Of a DNA stretch of 64,000 bases, positions 10,929 to 20,217 are shown piece after piece. Where the stretch lies: positions 19,539 through 83,538 of the forward strand of contig CANEZL010000019.1 of NCBI GenBank assembly GCA_947444195.1, read 5' to 3'. The DNA comes from Methylobacteriaceae bacterium (GTDB taxonomy: Bacteria > Pseudomonadota > Alphaproteobacteria > Rhizobiales > Beijerinckiaceae). Position numbers and translations under genes: made by a program. Every line of letters begins with the position of its first letter. Positions within the stretch are counted from its first letter, which is position 1. A model generated the notes under the pieces. The model worked only from the letters and a program-made list of their open reading frames with translations, had not been told where the DNA came from and searched no databases.

Positions 10929-12182
10929 ATGACCCTTCGGACGGATCCGGCCTCTCCCCCGCGCCCGCCCCGCGAGCGCCTCGTGGTCGTCGGCAACGGC
11001 ATGGCCTCCCTGCGCTTCCTCGAGCGCCTGACGGAGGGCGCGCCCGGCCTCTACGACGTCACCTGCATCGGCGCCGAGCCGGTGGCGGCCTACAACCGCG
11101 TCCTGCTCTCCTCGCTGCTCGGCGGCGAGGTCGATGCGGCGGCCTGCGACTTCCGCGGCCTCGACTGGTACGCGGAGCACGGCATCCGCCTGCTCACCGG
11201 CGCGCCGGTGACGGCCATCGACCGCGCGAACGGCCTCGCCGTCGTCGGCGAGAGCCACGTCCTGCCCTTCGACAGGCTGGTCCTCGCGGTGGGCTCCACG
11301 CCGATCCGCCTGGCGAAGCCCGGCATGGACCTGCCCGGCGTCGTCACCTTCCGCGATCTCGCCGACGTCGCCGCCATCCGGGCGGCGGCGGTGGCCCAGG
11401 CGCGGGCCGTCGTCATCGGCGGCGGTCTCCTCGGGCTGGAGGCGGCGGTCGGCCTCGCGCGGCTCGGGGTCGGGACCACGCTCCTCCACGTCATGGACCG
11501 CCTGATGGAGCGCCAGCTCGACCACGAGGCCGCCGGGCTCGTGAAGCGGGCGATGGAGGCCCGCGGGGTCGAGGTGCTCCTCAAGGCCGACACCGAGGCG
11601 GTCGAGGGCGCGGGACGCGTCGAGCGCCTGCGGCTCGCCGACGGCCGCGTGCTGCCCGCCGACCTCGTGGTGATGTCGGTGGGCGTGCGCCCCTCCCTGG
11701 CGCTCGCGCAGTCCGCGGGCCTCGCCACCGGCCGCGGCATCGTCGTGGACGACCGGATGGCGACCTCCGATCCGCGCATCTTCGCCCTCGGCGAGTGCGC
11801 CGAGCATCGGGGCCAGACCTACGGCCTCGTGGAGCCCGCCTACGAGCAGGCCGAGGTCCTGGCCCGGCACCTCGCGGGGCAGGAGGCGCGCTACCAGGGC
11901 ACGGCCCTCGCCACCAGCCTGAAGGTCTCGGGGCTGCCCGTCTTCTCGGCAGGCGTCGTCGACACCCCCGACGACGCCGAGGCCATCGTGATGCGCGACC
12001 ACGGGGCGGGCCTCTACCGCAAGCTCCTCGTCGGCGAGGGCCGCCTGATCGGCGCGGTCTTCGTGGGCGATATCGGCGAGCAGGGCTGGTGCAAGGAGCT
12101 GATCCGCACCGGCGCGCCGGTCTCCGAGCACATCGAAGACATCATGTTCGGGCGCCCCGCGCCCCGGTCCCTCGCAGCGTGA
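10929..12182 (+). CDS. FAD/NAD(P)-dependent reductase (NirB N-terminal type) of nitrite reduction
   Basis: A 417-residue pyridine nucleotide-disulfide oxidoreductase-like protein. It has an FAD Rossmann motif VVVGNGMASLRFLERL, a central NAD(P) motif VVIGGGLLGLEAAVGLARLG, and a GECAEHRGQTYGLVEPAYEQA stretch. The last part (GWCKELIRTGAP) resembles the FAD half of NirB. It probably passes electrons from NAD(P)H towards the adjacent siroheme nitrite reductase. The frame is open to 10839, but that would overlap the attenuator, so the ATG at 10929 (MTLRTDPAS) is preferred. It is the first gene of the operon, 12 bases before nirA. Confidence 0.83.
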   Translation: MTLRTDPASPPRPPRERLVVVGNGMASLRFLERLTEGAPGLYDVTCIGAEPVAAYNRVLLSSLLGGEVDAAACDFRGLDWYAEHGIRLLTGAPVTAIDRANGLAVVGESHVLPFDRLVLAVGSTPIRLAKPGMDLPGVVTFRDLADVAAIRAAAVAQARAVVIGGGLLGLEAAVGLARLGVGTTLLHVMDRLMERQLDHEAAGLVKRAMEARGVEVLLKADTEAVEGAGRVERLRLADGRVLPADLVVMSVGVRPSLALAQSAGLATGRGIVVDDRMATSDPRIFALGECAEHRGQTYGLVEPAYEQAEVLARHLAGQEARYQGTALATSLKVSGLPVFSAGVVDTPDDAEAIVMRDHGAGLYRKLLVGEGRLIGAVFVGDIGEQGWCKELIRTGAPVSEHIEDIMFGRPAPRSLAA

Positions 12183-12194
12183 AGGAGGCGGATC

Positions 12195-13982
12195 ATGGCT
12201 GAGGACTTCAACGCCGAGCAGAAGCGCTACCTCGAGGGCTTCGCCTCCGGCATCAACGCCGTGCGCCTGACGGGGGGCCTCGCCGCCGGCGCCGCGGGCG
12301 CCCCCGCCGCCGAGCCCACGGGCCCCGACGCGATCCACCTCAAGGCGCAGGACCGGACCGTGAAGGACGGCGGCAAGCTCTGCGACCAGGAGAAGTGGAA
12401 GCGGGCCGAGAGCCCCTTCGACGGGCACAACCGCCTGAAGGCGGAGGCCGCCACCGGCAAGGCCCCGAAGCCCGAGGACAATTTCCGCTGGCGCTACCAC
12501 GGCATGTTCTGGGTGGCGCCGACCCAGACCTCCTACATGTGCCGCCTGCGCATCCCGAACGGCATCCTGAAGCACTGGCAGTTCGCCGGCATCGCCGACC
12601 TCGCCGACGCCCATGGCGGGCCCTACAGCCACGTCACCACCCGGGCGAACCTGCAGGTGCGCGAGATCAGCCCCGAACATGCCCAACCCTTCCTCGACGG
12701 GCTGACCGACCTCGGCCTCACCGCGCAGGGGGCGGGCGCCGACAACATCCGCAACGTCACCGGCTCGCCCACCGCCGGCATCGACGCCCAGGAACTCCTC
12801 GACACCCGGCCGCTCGCGCGCTCCTGGCACGACTGGATCCTGCACGACCGCTCCCTCTACGGCCTGCCGCGCAAGTTCAACGTCGCCTTCGACGGCGGCG
12901 GCGTGATGCCGGTCCTGGAGGAGACCAACGACATCGGCTTCCAGGCGGTGGAGGTTCTGGAGGGGGCCGCGGTCGCGCCGGGCATCTGGATGCGCCTCGT
13001 GCTCGGCGGCATCTCCGGCCACCGGGACCTCGCCCGCGACACCGGCATCGTCCTGAAGCCCGAGGACTGCAACGCGGTGGCCGACGCGATCATCCGCGTG
13101 TTCATCGAGAACGGCGACCGGACGAACCGCAACAAGAGCCGGATGAAGTACGTCCTCGACGCCTGGGGCTTCGACAAGTACCTCGCCGCCGTCGAGGAGA
13201 AGCTCGGGCGCAAGCTCGACCGGGTCGCTCCCGAGCACGTGGCCCCCCGCAAGCCCACGGACCGCTTCAGCCATGTGGGCGTGCACCGGCAGGTCCAGCC
13301 CGGCCTCAACTGGGTCGGCGTGGTCCTCCCCGTGGGGAAGATGACCACCGACGAGATGCGCGCGCTCGCCGGGATCGCCGCCGAGTGCGGCGACGGCCTG
13401 ATCCGCATGACCGTCTGGCAGAACTTCATCTTCTCCGGCGTGCCCGACGCGAAGGTCGCCGAGGTGGAGGCGCGCGTCGAGGCGCTCGGCCTCTCCGTGA
13501 AGGCGGCCGGCATCCGCTCCGGCCTCGTGGCCTGCACGGGGGCCCGCGGCTGCAAGTTCGCGGCCTCCGACACCAAGGGCCACGCGATGATCATCGCCGA
13601 GCACGTGGAGCGGACGGTGACCGACCTCGACGTGCCGGTGAACGTGCACCTCACCGGCTGCCACCATTCCTGCGCCCAGCACTACATCGGCGATATCGGG
13701 CTCATCGGCGCCAAGGTCCCCGTCTCGGAGGAGGGCGACACGGTGGAGGGCTACGACATCGTGGTCGGCGGGGGCTTCGCCGAGAACCCGAAGATCGGCA
13801 CCGAGATCTGGAAGGCGGTGAAGGCCGAGGACGCGCCCGCCCGCGTCGAGGCCCTGCTGCGCGCCTATCTCGCCCGCCGCACCGGGCCGGAGGAGAGCTT
13901 CCAGGCCTTCACCAGCCGCACCGGCGCGGAGGCGCTCCGCGACGCCGCCGAGGAACAGCCCGCCCTTAAGGCCGCGGCGTGA
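12195..13982 (+). CDS. nirA: Siroheme/4Fe-4S nitrite reductase
   Basis: 595 residues of the assimilatory nitrite/sulfite reductase family: six-electron reduction of nitrite to ammonium in the cytosol. The four ligand cysteines for the 4Fe-4S/siroheme site are in place: Cys447 and Cys453 in CTGARGCKF, Cys489 and Cys493 in TGCHHSCAQ (C-x5-C ... C-x3-C). Both ferredoxin-like halves are present. A purine-rich GAAGGAGG precedes the ATG. Upstream is a FAD reductase and downstream a FeS/FAD reductase, either of which could donate electrons. The nasA and cysG neighbours make nitrite rather than sulfite the likely substrate. Confidence 0.93.
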   Translation: MAEDFNAEQKRYLEGFASGINAVRLTGGLAAGAAGAPAAEPTGPDAIHLKAQDRTVKDGGKLCDQEKWKRAESPFDGHNRLKAEAATGKAPKPEDNFRWRYHGMFWVAPTQTSYMCRLRIPNGILKHWQFAGIADLADAHGGPYSHVTTRANLQVREISPEHAQPFLDGLTDLGLTAQGAGADNIRNVTGSPTAGIDAQELLDTRPLARSWHDWILHDRSLYGLPRKFNVAFDGGGVMPVLEETNDIGFQAVEVLEGAAVAPGIWMRLVLGGISGHRDLARDTGIVLKPEDCNAVADAIIRVFIENGDRTNRNKSRMKYVLDAWGFDKYLAAVEEKLGRKLDRVAPEHVAPRKPTDRFSHVGVHRQVQPGLNWVGVVLPVGKMTTDEMRALAGIAAECGDGLIRMTVWQNFIFSGVPDAKVAEVEARVEALGLSVKAAGIRSGLVACTGARGCKFAASDTKGHAMIIAEHVERTVTDLDVPVNVHLTGCHHSCAQHYIGDIGLIGAKVPVSEEGDTVEGYDIVVGGGFAENPKIGTEIWKAVKAEDAPARVEALLRAYLARRTGPEESFQAFTSRTGAEALRDAAEEQPALKAAA

Positions 13983-14019
13983 TGCCGGCGCCGCGCAGGA
14001 GCGCCTCTCTCCTCCCCCC

Positions 14020-14081
14020 GGATCTCGGGCTTGCCCGAGATCCGCACCTTGCTTGCCCGGATCGGGCAGGCCCGATCCGGG
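14020..14081. repeat. Two tandem perfect hairpins in the nirA-reductase gap
   Basis: Hairpin 1, 14020-14043: GGATCTCGGGC, loop TT, GCCCGAGATCC (11 bp). Hairpin 2, 14056-14081: CCCGGATCGGG, loop CAGG, CCCGATCCGGG (11 bp). Neither has a T run. They are followed by a CCCTCCCC...GGGGAGGGG palindrome near 14160. They could stabilise nirA mRNA or reduce read-through. They look like members of an intergenic repeat family also seen at 47202-47540. Confidence 0.6.
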
Positions 14082-14210
14082 TGGGGAGGAGCCGGAGATG
14101 GGGGTGGCGCAGGAGGCGACGGAACGCTCGATCCTGAACCACCCCCACCCCTCTACCCCTCCCCGCAAGGGGGAGGGGATCACGGCCCGTCGGAATCTTC
14201 AGGTCTCGCC

Positions 14211-15806
14211 ATGACCCAGCACGTCACTCCCCCCCTCGTCCTGATCCCCGAGACCGCGCCCTTCGATCCGGACCAGCGCGCCTGGCTCTCGGGCTATTTC
14301 TCGGCGCTCCTCGGGCCCGCGATCGAGGGCGCCACCGCGCTGGCGCCCGGCGAGATGCCGGCCGGCGGCAAGAAGCTCGCCGACAACGACGACGCGCCTT
14401 GGCACGACCCCTCCATGCCGCTCGGCGACCGGATGGCTTTGGCGAAGGACAAGTCCGAGCCGCAGAAGCTGATGGCGGCCATGGCCCAGCAGGATTGCGG
14501 CCAGTGCGGCTACAACTGCGCCGACTACGCCAACGCGCTGTTCCTCAAGAAGGAGGAGCGCCTGAACCTCTGCCAGCCCGGCGGCAAGGAAACCCTCCGG
14601 ATGCTGAAGAAGCTGGAGGAGGAGTTCGGCGGCGCGGACGGGGCCGCGCCCGCCGCGGCGGAGGCGGCCCCGAAGGAGACCGCGCTCGGGCCGCTCGGCT
14701 ACTGCCGCGAGAACCCGGTCCACGCGACCTTCCTCTCCCGCACGCGTCTCAACGCCCCGGGCGGCGAGAAGGAGACGTGGCACATCGAGATCGACCTCAG
14801 CGACACGCCGATCCAGTACGTGGTCGGCGATTCACTGGGCCTGTTCCCGGCCAACGCCCCGGCGCTCGTCGATGCGGTGATCGCGGAACTGGGCACCCGC
14901 CCCGAACGGATGATCGGCGGCAAGACCCTGCGGGACGCGCTGCTCGCCGACTACGCCCTGGGCGCGGCGCCGGACAACCTCTACCAGCTCCTCTCGCTCC
15001 TCACCTCGGGGGAGGCGCGCAGGAAGGCGCAGGCGCTCGCCGCGGGCGAGGATCCGGACGGGGACGCGGCCTATCTCGACGTGCTCGGCGCGCTCCACAA
15101 GTTCCCCGGCGCCCGGCCCGATGCCGAGGTGTTCCTCGAGGCGCTGGACGCCCTCCAGCCGCGGCTCTACTCGATCTCGTCCTCGCCGAAGATGGATGTC
15201 GGCCGGGTCTCCCTGACGGTCGACGCGGTGCGCTACAACCACCGCTCGCGCCTGCGGCTCGGCGTGGCCTCGACGCATCTCGGCGAGCGCATGCCCGAGC
15301 GGACGAAGGTCAAGATCTACCTTCAGAAGGCGCACGGCTTCGCCCTGCCCGAGGATCTCTCGAAGGACGTGATCATGTGCGGCCCCGGCACCGGCATCGC
15401 GCCGTTCCGGGCCTTCCTGCGCGAGCGCGCCGCCACGCAAGCGCCCGGCCGCAACTGGCTGTTCTACGGCCACCAGCGCCAGGCCTCGGACTTCTTCTAC
15501 AAGGACGAGTTGAATGGGCTGAAGGACGCCAAGGTCCTCACCCGCCTGTCGCTCGCCTGGTCCCGCGACGGCTCCGAGAAGACCTATGTCCAGGACCGCA
15601 TGCGCGAGAACGGCGCCGAGCTGTGGAAATGGCTGGAGGGCGGCGCCCATTTCTACGTCTGCGGCGACGCCAAGCGCATGGCCAAGGACGTGGAGCGCGC
15701 GATCATCGACGTGGCCGCGAGCCACGGCGGCAAGAACCCGGACGAGGCGGTGGCCTACCTCGCCGCCCTGAAGAAGGCCGGCCGCTACCAGGCCGACGTG
15801 TACTGA
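14211..15806 (+). CDS. FeS/FAD/NADPH reductase, sulfite reductase alpha-like without FMN domain
   Basis: 531 residues. Residues about 190-531 are the FAD and NADPH domains of the CysJ/cytochrome P450 reductase family: FAD motif RLYSISSSP, NADPH motif GPGTGIAPFRAF, YVCGDAKRMAKDVE, and an aromatic C-terminus (DVY). The flavodoxin domain that CysJ carries is absent. In its place residues 96-121 have DCGQCGYNC and LNLCQPGG, four cysteines (96, 99, 103, 121) suited to a 4Fe-4S cluster. It probably feeds NADPH electrons to NirA or NasA. The ATG at 14211 was chosen over a longer TTG frame that would translate the hairpin repeats. Confidence 0.82.
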   Translation: MTQHVTPPLVLIPETAPFDPDQRAWLSGYFSALLGPAIEGATALAPGEMPAGGKKLADNDDAPWHDPSMPLGDRMALAKDKSEPQKLMAAMAQQDCGQCGYNCADYANALFLKKEERLNLCQPGGKETLRMLKKLEEEFGGADGAAPAAAEAAPKETALGPLGYCRENPVHATFLSRTRLNAPGGEKETWHIEIDLSDTPIQYVVGDSLGLFPANAPALVDAVIAELGTRPERMIGGKTLRDALLADYALGAAPDNLYQLLSLLTSGEARRKAQALAAGEDPDGDAAYLDVLGALHKFPGARPDAEVFLEALDALQPRLYSISSSPKMDVGRVSLTVDAVRYNHRSRLRLGVASTHLGERMPERTKVKIYLQKAHGFALPEDLSKDVIMCGPGTGIAPFRAFLRERAATQAPGRNWLFYGHQRQASDFFYKDELNGLKDAKVLTRLSLAWSRDGSEKTYVQDRMRENGAELWKWLEGGAHFYVCGDAKRMAKDVERAIIDVAASHGGKNPDEAVAYLAALKKAGRYQADVY

Positions 15807-15828
15807 GGCGCCCGAACCGCGCCGCGCT

Positions 15829-15850
15829 CCCTCTCCCGCACGGGAGAGGG
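15829..15850. repeat. 10-bp perfect hairpin between reductase and nasA
   Basis: CCCTCTCCCG, loop CA, CGGGAGAGGG. It lies 22 bases after the reductase stop and about 105 before nasA. There is no T run; it may act as an RNA stabiliser or as a weak terminator that lowers nasA expression. Confidence 0.5.
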
Positions 15851-15956
15851 GACCCGCGCCAGGTCCGGCATCGTCGCGTCGCGAAGGGGCTGAAGTCGTT
15901 CGAGCGGCCCGACTCTTGCTCCCGCCCCCGCACAACCCATCCGTGAGGAGCCAGGC

Positions 15957-18620
15957 ATGACCGCGCACGCGCCGGAGCAGACCGTCCGCACCACCTGCCC
16001 CTATTGCGGGGTCGGCTGCGGCGTGCTCGCCACGCCGGACGGGCAGGGGGGCGCGGCGATCGCGGGGGATCCCGAGCATCCGGCCAATCTCGGGCGGCTC
16101 TGCTCGAAGGGCTCGGCGCTGGGCGAGACCCTGTCGCTGGAGAACCGGCTGCTGCACCCCGAGGTGGACGGGGAGCGCCGCAGCTGGGAATCGGCGCTCG
16201 GCACCGTGGCGGGGGCCCTGCGCAAGGTCGCCGAGCAGCACGGGCCGGACGCGATCGCCTTCTACCTCTCGGGCCAGTTGCTGACCGAGGATTACTACGT
16301 CGCCAACAAGCTCGCGAAGGGCTTCATCGGCACGCCCCACGTCGACACCAACTCGCGCCTGTGCATGTCGAGCGCGGTCGCCGCCCATCGCCGCGCCTTC
16401 GGCTCGGACACGGTGCCCGGCTGCTACGCCGATCTCGACGAGGCCGACCTCATCGTGCTGACCGGCTCGAACGCCGCTTGGTGCCACCCGATCCTGTTCC
16501 GCCGCATGGTCGACGCGCGGATGAAGCGCGGCACCAAGCTCGTGGTGATCGACCCGCGCAGGACCCAGACGGGGGAGGAGGCCGACCTCTTCCTCGGGAT
16601 CCGGCCGGGCAGCGACACCGCCCTGTTCTCGGGGCTCCTCGTGCATCTGGCCGATGCCGGCATCCTCGATGCCCGCTTCGTCGCCGACCACACTGCGGGC
16701 TTCGAGGCCGCCCTCGACCGCGCGCGGCTGATCGCGCCGGACCGCGCCGCGGTCGCCCATCTCACCGGCCTGAGCGAGGGGGAGATCGGCGCCTTCTACG
16801 ACCTGTTCGCCCGGACCCCGCGCGTGGTCACCGCCTTCTCGATGGGCGTGAACCAGTCGGCGCAGGGCACCGACAAGGGCAACGCGATCATCAACTGCCA
16901 CCTCGCCACGGGGCGGATCGGGCGGCCCGGCATGGGCCCGTTCTCGCTCACCGGCCAGCCCAACGCCATGGGCGGACGCGAGGTCGGGGGGCTCGCCAAC
17001 ATGCTGGCCGCCCACATGCACTTCGCCCCCGAGGAGGTGGACCGGGTCCGCCGCTTCTGGAACGCGCCCAACATCATCACCGGCGAGGGCATGAAGGCGG
17101 TGGCGCTGTTCGAGGCGATCGAGCGCGGCAAGATCAAGGCGCTCTGGGTGATGGGCACGAACCCGGTCGTGTCGATGCCGCAGGCCGACCGGATCAAGGC
17201 GGCCATTGCCAAGCTCGACCTCTACGTCGTCTCCGAGGTGGTGCGCGATGCCGACACCGCCCGCGCCACGGGGCGCCGCACCGTGCTCCTGCCGGCGCTG
17301 GCCTGGGGCGAGAAGGACGGCACGGTGACGAATTCCGAGCGCCGCATCTCGCGCCAGCGCCGCTTCCTGAAGGCACCCGGCGAGGCGCGGGCCGACTGGG
17401 CCGCGCTCGCCGATGTGGGCCGCCGCCTCGGGCACGGGGACGCCTTCGCCTTCACCAGCGCCGCGGCGGTGTTCCGCCAGCACGCGGGCCTGTCGGCCTT
17501 CGAGAACAACGGCACCCGCGACTTCGACATCGGCGCGCTCGCCGAGCTCACCGACGCGGCCTACGAGGCGAGCCGGCCGGTGCAGTGGCCGCTGCCCAAG
17601 CGCGGACCCGCGAAGGAGCGCCTGTTCGCGGACGGACGCTTCTACACCTTCGACCGGCGCGCCCGCTTCGTGCCCGTGCAGGCCCCGGCGCTCGCGCAAG
17701 AGACGAGCCCGGAGCGCCCCCTCGTGCTCAACACGGGCCGCGTCCGCGACCACTGGCACACCATGACGCGCACGGGGAAGAGCCAGCGCCTCTCGGCCCA
17801 CCGCGCCGTGCCCTTCGTGGAGGTCCATCCGGAGGACGCCGCCCGCTTCGGCCTCGCGGACGGCGCCATCGCCGCGGTCGAGACCGCGCACGGCGCGGCG
17901 GAGCTGGAGGTGACGGTGACGGAGGGCGTCCGGCCCGGCCACCTGTTCATGCCGATGCACTGGAGCGACGCCACCGCCTCCCGCGCCCGCGTCGGCGCCC
18001 TGGTGCGCGGCGCCACCGATCCCGTCTCCGGCCAGCCCGAACTGAAGGCGACCCCGGCGGCCATCCGCGCCGTCGCCTACCGCGCCCGCGGCTACCTCCT
18101 CAGCCGCGAGAGCGCCGCCCCGCCCCCCGGCTGGTGGTGGGCGCGGGCCGCGGTGGCGGGGGGCTGGGGCCTGCTCTTCGCCACCCGGGACGGCTCGCGC
18201 GAGACGGCGATGCTGATGCGCGGGCTGTTCCAGGGCTACGAGCTCGCCGAGTACGCCGACCACGCCCGCGGCCGCTACCGCTGCGCGGTCTACGACGGCG
18301 CCCGCCTCGTCGCCTGCCTCGCCTACGGGGCGGGCGCCGCGCGGCCGGACTGGGAGGCCGCCAAGGCGCTGTTCGCCCACGACGCGCCGGAGGTGCCCGA
18401 GCGCCGGGCCCTGCTCTCGGGCCGCGCCGCCACCCAGGCCGGCCCCGTGGTCTGCGCCTGCCACGGCGTCGGCCTCGACGCGATCAGCGCCAGCATCGCG
18501 GCGGGCGCCCACAGCGTGGAGGCGGTGGGCGCGGCCTGCAAGGCGGGCACGAATTGCGGCTCGTGCATCCCTGAGATCCGCAAGCTGCTGCCCGGAGCGC
18601 TTGCGCGCGACGCCGCCTGA
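15957..18620 (+). CDS. nasA: Assimilatory nitrate reductase, catalytic subunit
   Basis: 887 residues of the molybdopterin oxidoreductase family, reducing nitrate to nitrite in the cytosol (no Tat signal). The N-terminal 4Fe-4S motif uses Cys14, Cys17, Cys21 and Cys49 (CPYCGVGC ... GRLCSKG). Cys136 in NSRLCMSSAV is the expected Mo ligand. The C-terminal domain carries a BFD-like 2Fe-2S motif (VCACHGVGLDAI ... CKAGTNCGSC), as in Klebsiella-type NasA, as an electron entry point. It follows the FeS/FAD reductase and precedes cysG by 21 bases. No nitrate transporter gene lies nearby. Confidence 0.94.
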   Translation: MTAHAPEQTVRTTCPYCGVGCGVLATPDGQGGAAIAGDPEHPANLGRLCSKGSALGETLSLENRLLHPEVDGERRSWESALGTVAGALRKVAEQHGPDAIAFYLSGQLLTEDYYVANKLAKGFIGTPHVDTNSRLCMSSAVAAHRRAFGSDTVPGCYADLDEADLIVLTGSNAAWCHPILFRRMVDARMKRGTKLVVIDPRRTQTGEEADLFLGIRPGSDTALFSGLLVHLADAGILDARFVADHTAGFEAALDRARLIAPDRAAVAHLTGLSEGEIGAFYDLFARTPRVVTAFSMGVNQSAQGTDKGNAIINCHLATGRIGRPGMGPFSLTGQPNAMGGREVGGLANMLAAHMHFAPEEVDRVRRFWNAPNIITGEGMKAVALFEAIERGKIKALWVMGTNPVVSMPQADRIKAAIAKLDLYVVSEVVRDADTARATGRRTVLLPALAWGEKDGTVTNSERRISRQRRFLKAPGEARADWAALADVGRRLGHGDAFAFTSAAAVFRQHAGLSAFENNGTRDFDIGALAELTDAAYEASRPVQWPLPKRGPAKERLFADGRFYTFDRRARFVPVQAPALAQETSPERPLVLNTGRVRDHWHTMTRTGKSQRLSAHRAVPFVEVHPEDAARFGLADGAIAAVETAHGAAELEVTVTEGVRPGHLFMPMHWSDATASRARVGALVRGATDPVSGQPELKATPAAIRAVAYRARGYLLSRESAAPPPGWWWARAAVAGGWGLLFATRDGSRETAMLMRGLFQGYELAEYADHARGRYRCAVYDGARLVACLAYGAGAARPDWEAAKALFAHDAPEVPERRALLSGRAATQAGPVVCACHGVGLDAISASIAAGAHSVEAVGAACKAGTNCGSCIPEIRKLLPGALARDAA

Positions 18621-18641
18621 CCGCACTTTGGACGGATTCCC

Positions 18642-20114
18642 GTGTCGAAGCCCACCCTCATGCGTACCCCCCGTGAACCCCGCGAGACCCGCGCCGGTCT
18701 CGAACCCCTCGCCGTGCTGCCCGTCTTCGTGCCGCTCCAGGGCAAGCGCGCCGTGCTCGCGGGCTCGGGCGGGGGCGCGCCCTGGAAGGTGAAGCTCCTC
18801 GCCGCCGCCGGCGCGCTGGTCGACGTCTACGCCCCCGAGCCGAGCGAGGAGCTGCGCGCGGTGCCGGGCGAGATCGTCTCGGGCGCGGTCACGCTGCACG
18901 AACGGGCCTGGACGCCGGAGGATCTCTGGGGCGCGGCCTTCGCCATCGGCGCCATGGAGGACGAGCGCGACTGCGTCGCCTTCGTCGCCGCCGCGCGCGC
19001 GGCCGGCGCCATCGTCAACGCCGTGGACCGGCCGCATCTCTGCGACGTGAAGTTCGGCGCCATCGTCAACCGCTCGCCGCTGGTCGTCGGCATCTCGACG
19101 GAGGGCGCCGCCCCCGTCTTCGGCCAGACCGTGCGCGCCCGCGTCGAGGGCATGCTGCCGCGCGGGTTCAGCGCCTGGGTCGCCGCCGCCCGCGACTGGC
19201 GCGAGCAGGTCACCGCGCGCTTCCACGGCTTCTCCGACCGCCGCTTCTTCTGGGAGCGCTTCACCGAGCGCGCCTTCGCGGAACCCGACCGCGAGCCCGG
19301 CGCGGCCGACCTCGCCGACCTCCTCGGCGACACCGAGGCCGCGCCCCGGGGCGGAGCGGTGGCCCTCGTCGGCGCCGGGCCGGGGGATGCCGAATTGCTC
19401 ACGCTCAAGGCGCTGCGGGCCCTGCGCAACGCCGACGTCATCCTCTACGACGACCTCGTGGCGCCCGCGATCCTCGACTACGCGCGGCGGGAGGCCCGCA
19501 CCATGCTGGTGGGCAAGACCGGGCACGGCCCCTCCTGCCGCCAGGACGACATCAACGCGCTGATGGTGCAGCTCGCCCGCTCCGGCAAGCAGGTGGTGCG
19601 CCTCAAATCCGGCGACCCCCTGGTCTTCGGCCGGGCCGGCGAGGAGATCGAGGCCTGCCGCGCCGCCGGCATCCCCGTCACCGTGGTGCCCGGCGTCAGC
19701 GCCGCGCAGGGGGCGGCGGCGACGCTTGGCGTCTCGCTCACCCACCGCGACGCGGCGCGCCGCCTGCAATTCGTCACCGGCCACGACCGGCGCGGGCAAT
19801 TGCCCGACGACATCAACTGGGGCGCGCTCGCCGATCCGAGCGTGACCACCGTGGTCTACATGCCCAAGCGGACGCTGCGCGCGCTCCTCGAGCGGGCCGT
19901 CGCGGAAGGCCTCGCCCCCGCAACGCCCGCCCTCGTGGTCTTCAACGCCACCCGGCCGAACCAGGCGAGCGTGCGCGGCAGCGCCGCCGACCTCGCCGAC
20001 CGGATCGAGGCGTCGGGGCTGGAGGGCCCGGCGATCCTGATGGTGGGCGAGGCCTTGTCGGAGGCTCGCGCGGCGGCGCTGGCCTCCGAGGCGAGCGCGC
20101 GCATGGCGGTCTGA
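18642..20114 (+). CDS. cysG: Siroheme synthase (multifunctional)
   Basis: 490 residues. The N-terminal about 215 residues are the precorrin-2 dehydrogenase/sirohydrochlorin ferrochelatase (LPVFVPLQGKRAVLAGSGGGAPWKV; VNAVDRPHLCDVKFGAIV). The C-terminal half is uroporphyrinogen-III methyltransferase (VALVGAGPGDAELLTLKAL; RLKSGDPLVFGRAGEE; VVPGVSAAQGAAA). Together they make siroheme, the NirA cofactor. It sits at the end of the nitrate/nitrite operon, 21 bases after nasA, which explains its presence here. The first ATG (18642... region, GTG/ATG choice) is not certain; a second ATG follows at 18660. Confidence 0.93.
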   Translation: MSKPTLMRTPREPRETRAGLEPLAVLPVFVPLQGKRAVLAGSGGGAPWKVKLLAAAGALVDVYAPEPSEELRAVPGEIVSGAVTLHERAWTPEDLWGAAFAIGAMEDERDCVAFVAAARAAGAIVNAVDRPHLCDVKFGAIVNRSPLVVGISTEGAAPVFGQTVRARVEGMLPRGFSAWVAAARDWREQVTARFHGFSDRRFFWERFTERAFAEPDREPGAADLADLLGDTEAAPRGGAVALVGAGPGDAELLTLKALRALRNADVILYDDLVAPAILDYARREARTMLVGKTGHGPSCRQDDINALMVQLARSGKQVVRLKSGDPLVFGRAGEEIEACRAAGIPVTVVPGVSAAQGAAATLGVSLTHRDAARRLQFVTGHDRRGQLPDDINWGALADPSVTTVVYMPKRTLRALLERAVAEGLAPATPALVVFNATRPNQASVRGSAADLADRIEASGLEGPAILMVGEALSEARAAALASEASARMAV

Positions 20115-20217
20115 TCGCCGGTTCGGCGAGCAGGTCCGAGCGGGCGACACCGCGCCGGGTTGCCTCCGCGGGCGGGCCGTGCTGTTCCGGCGCACCCGTC
20201 AGTCCCGGATCCGTCCC

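Noticed and set aside
14031..14210. Longer TTG start for the FeS/FAD reductase
   Set aside because: The added 60 residues come from hairpin repeats and have no resemblance to protein family sequence.
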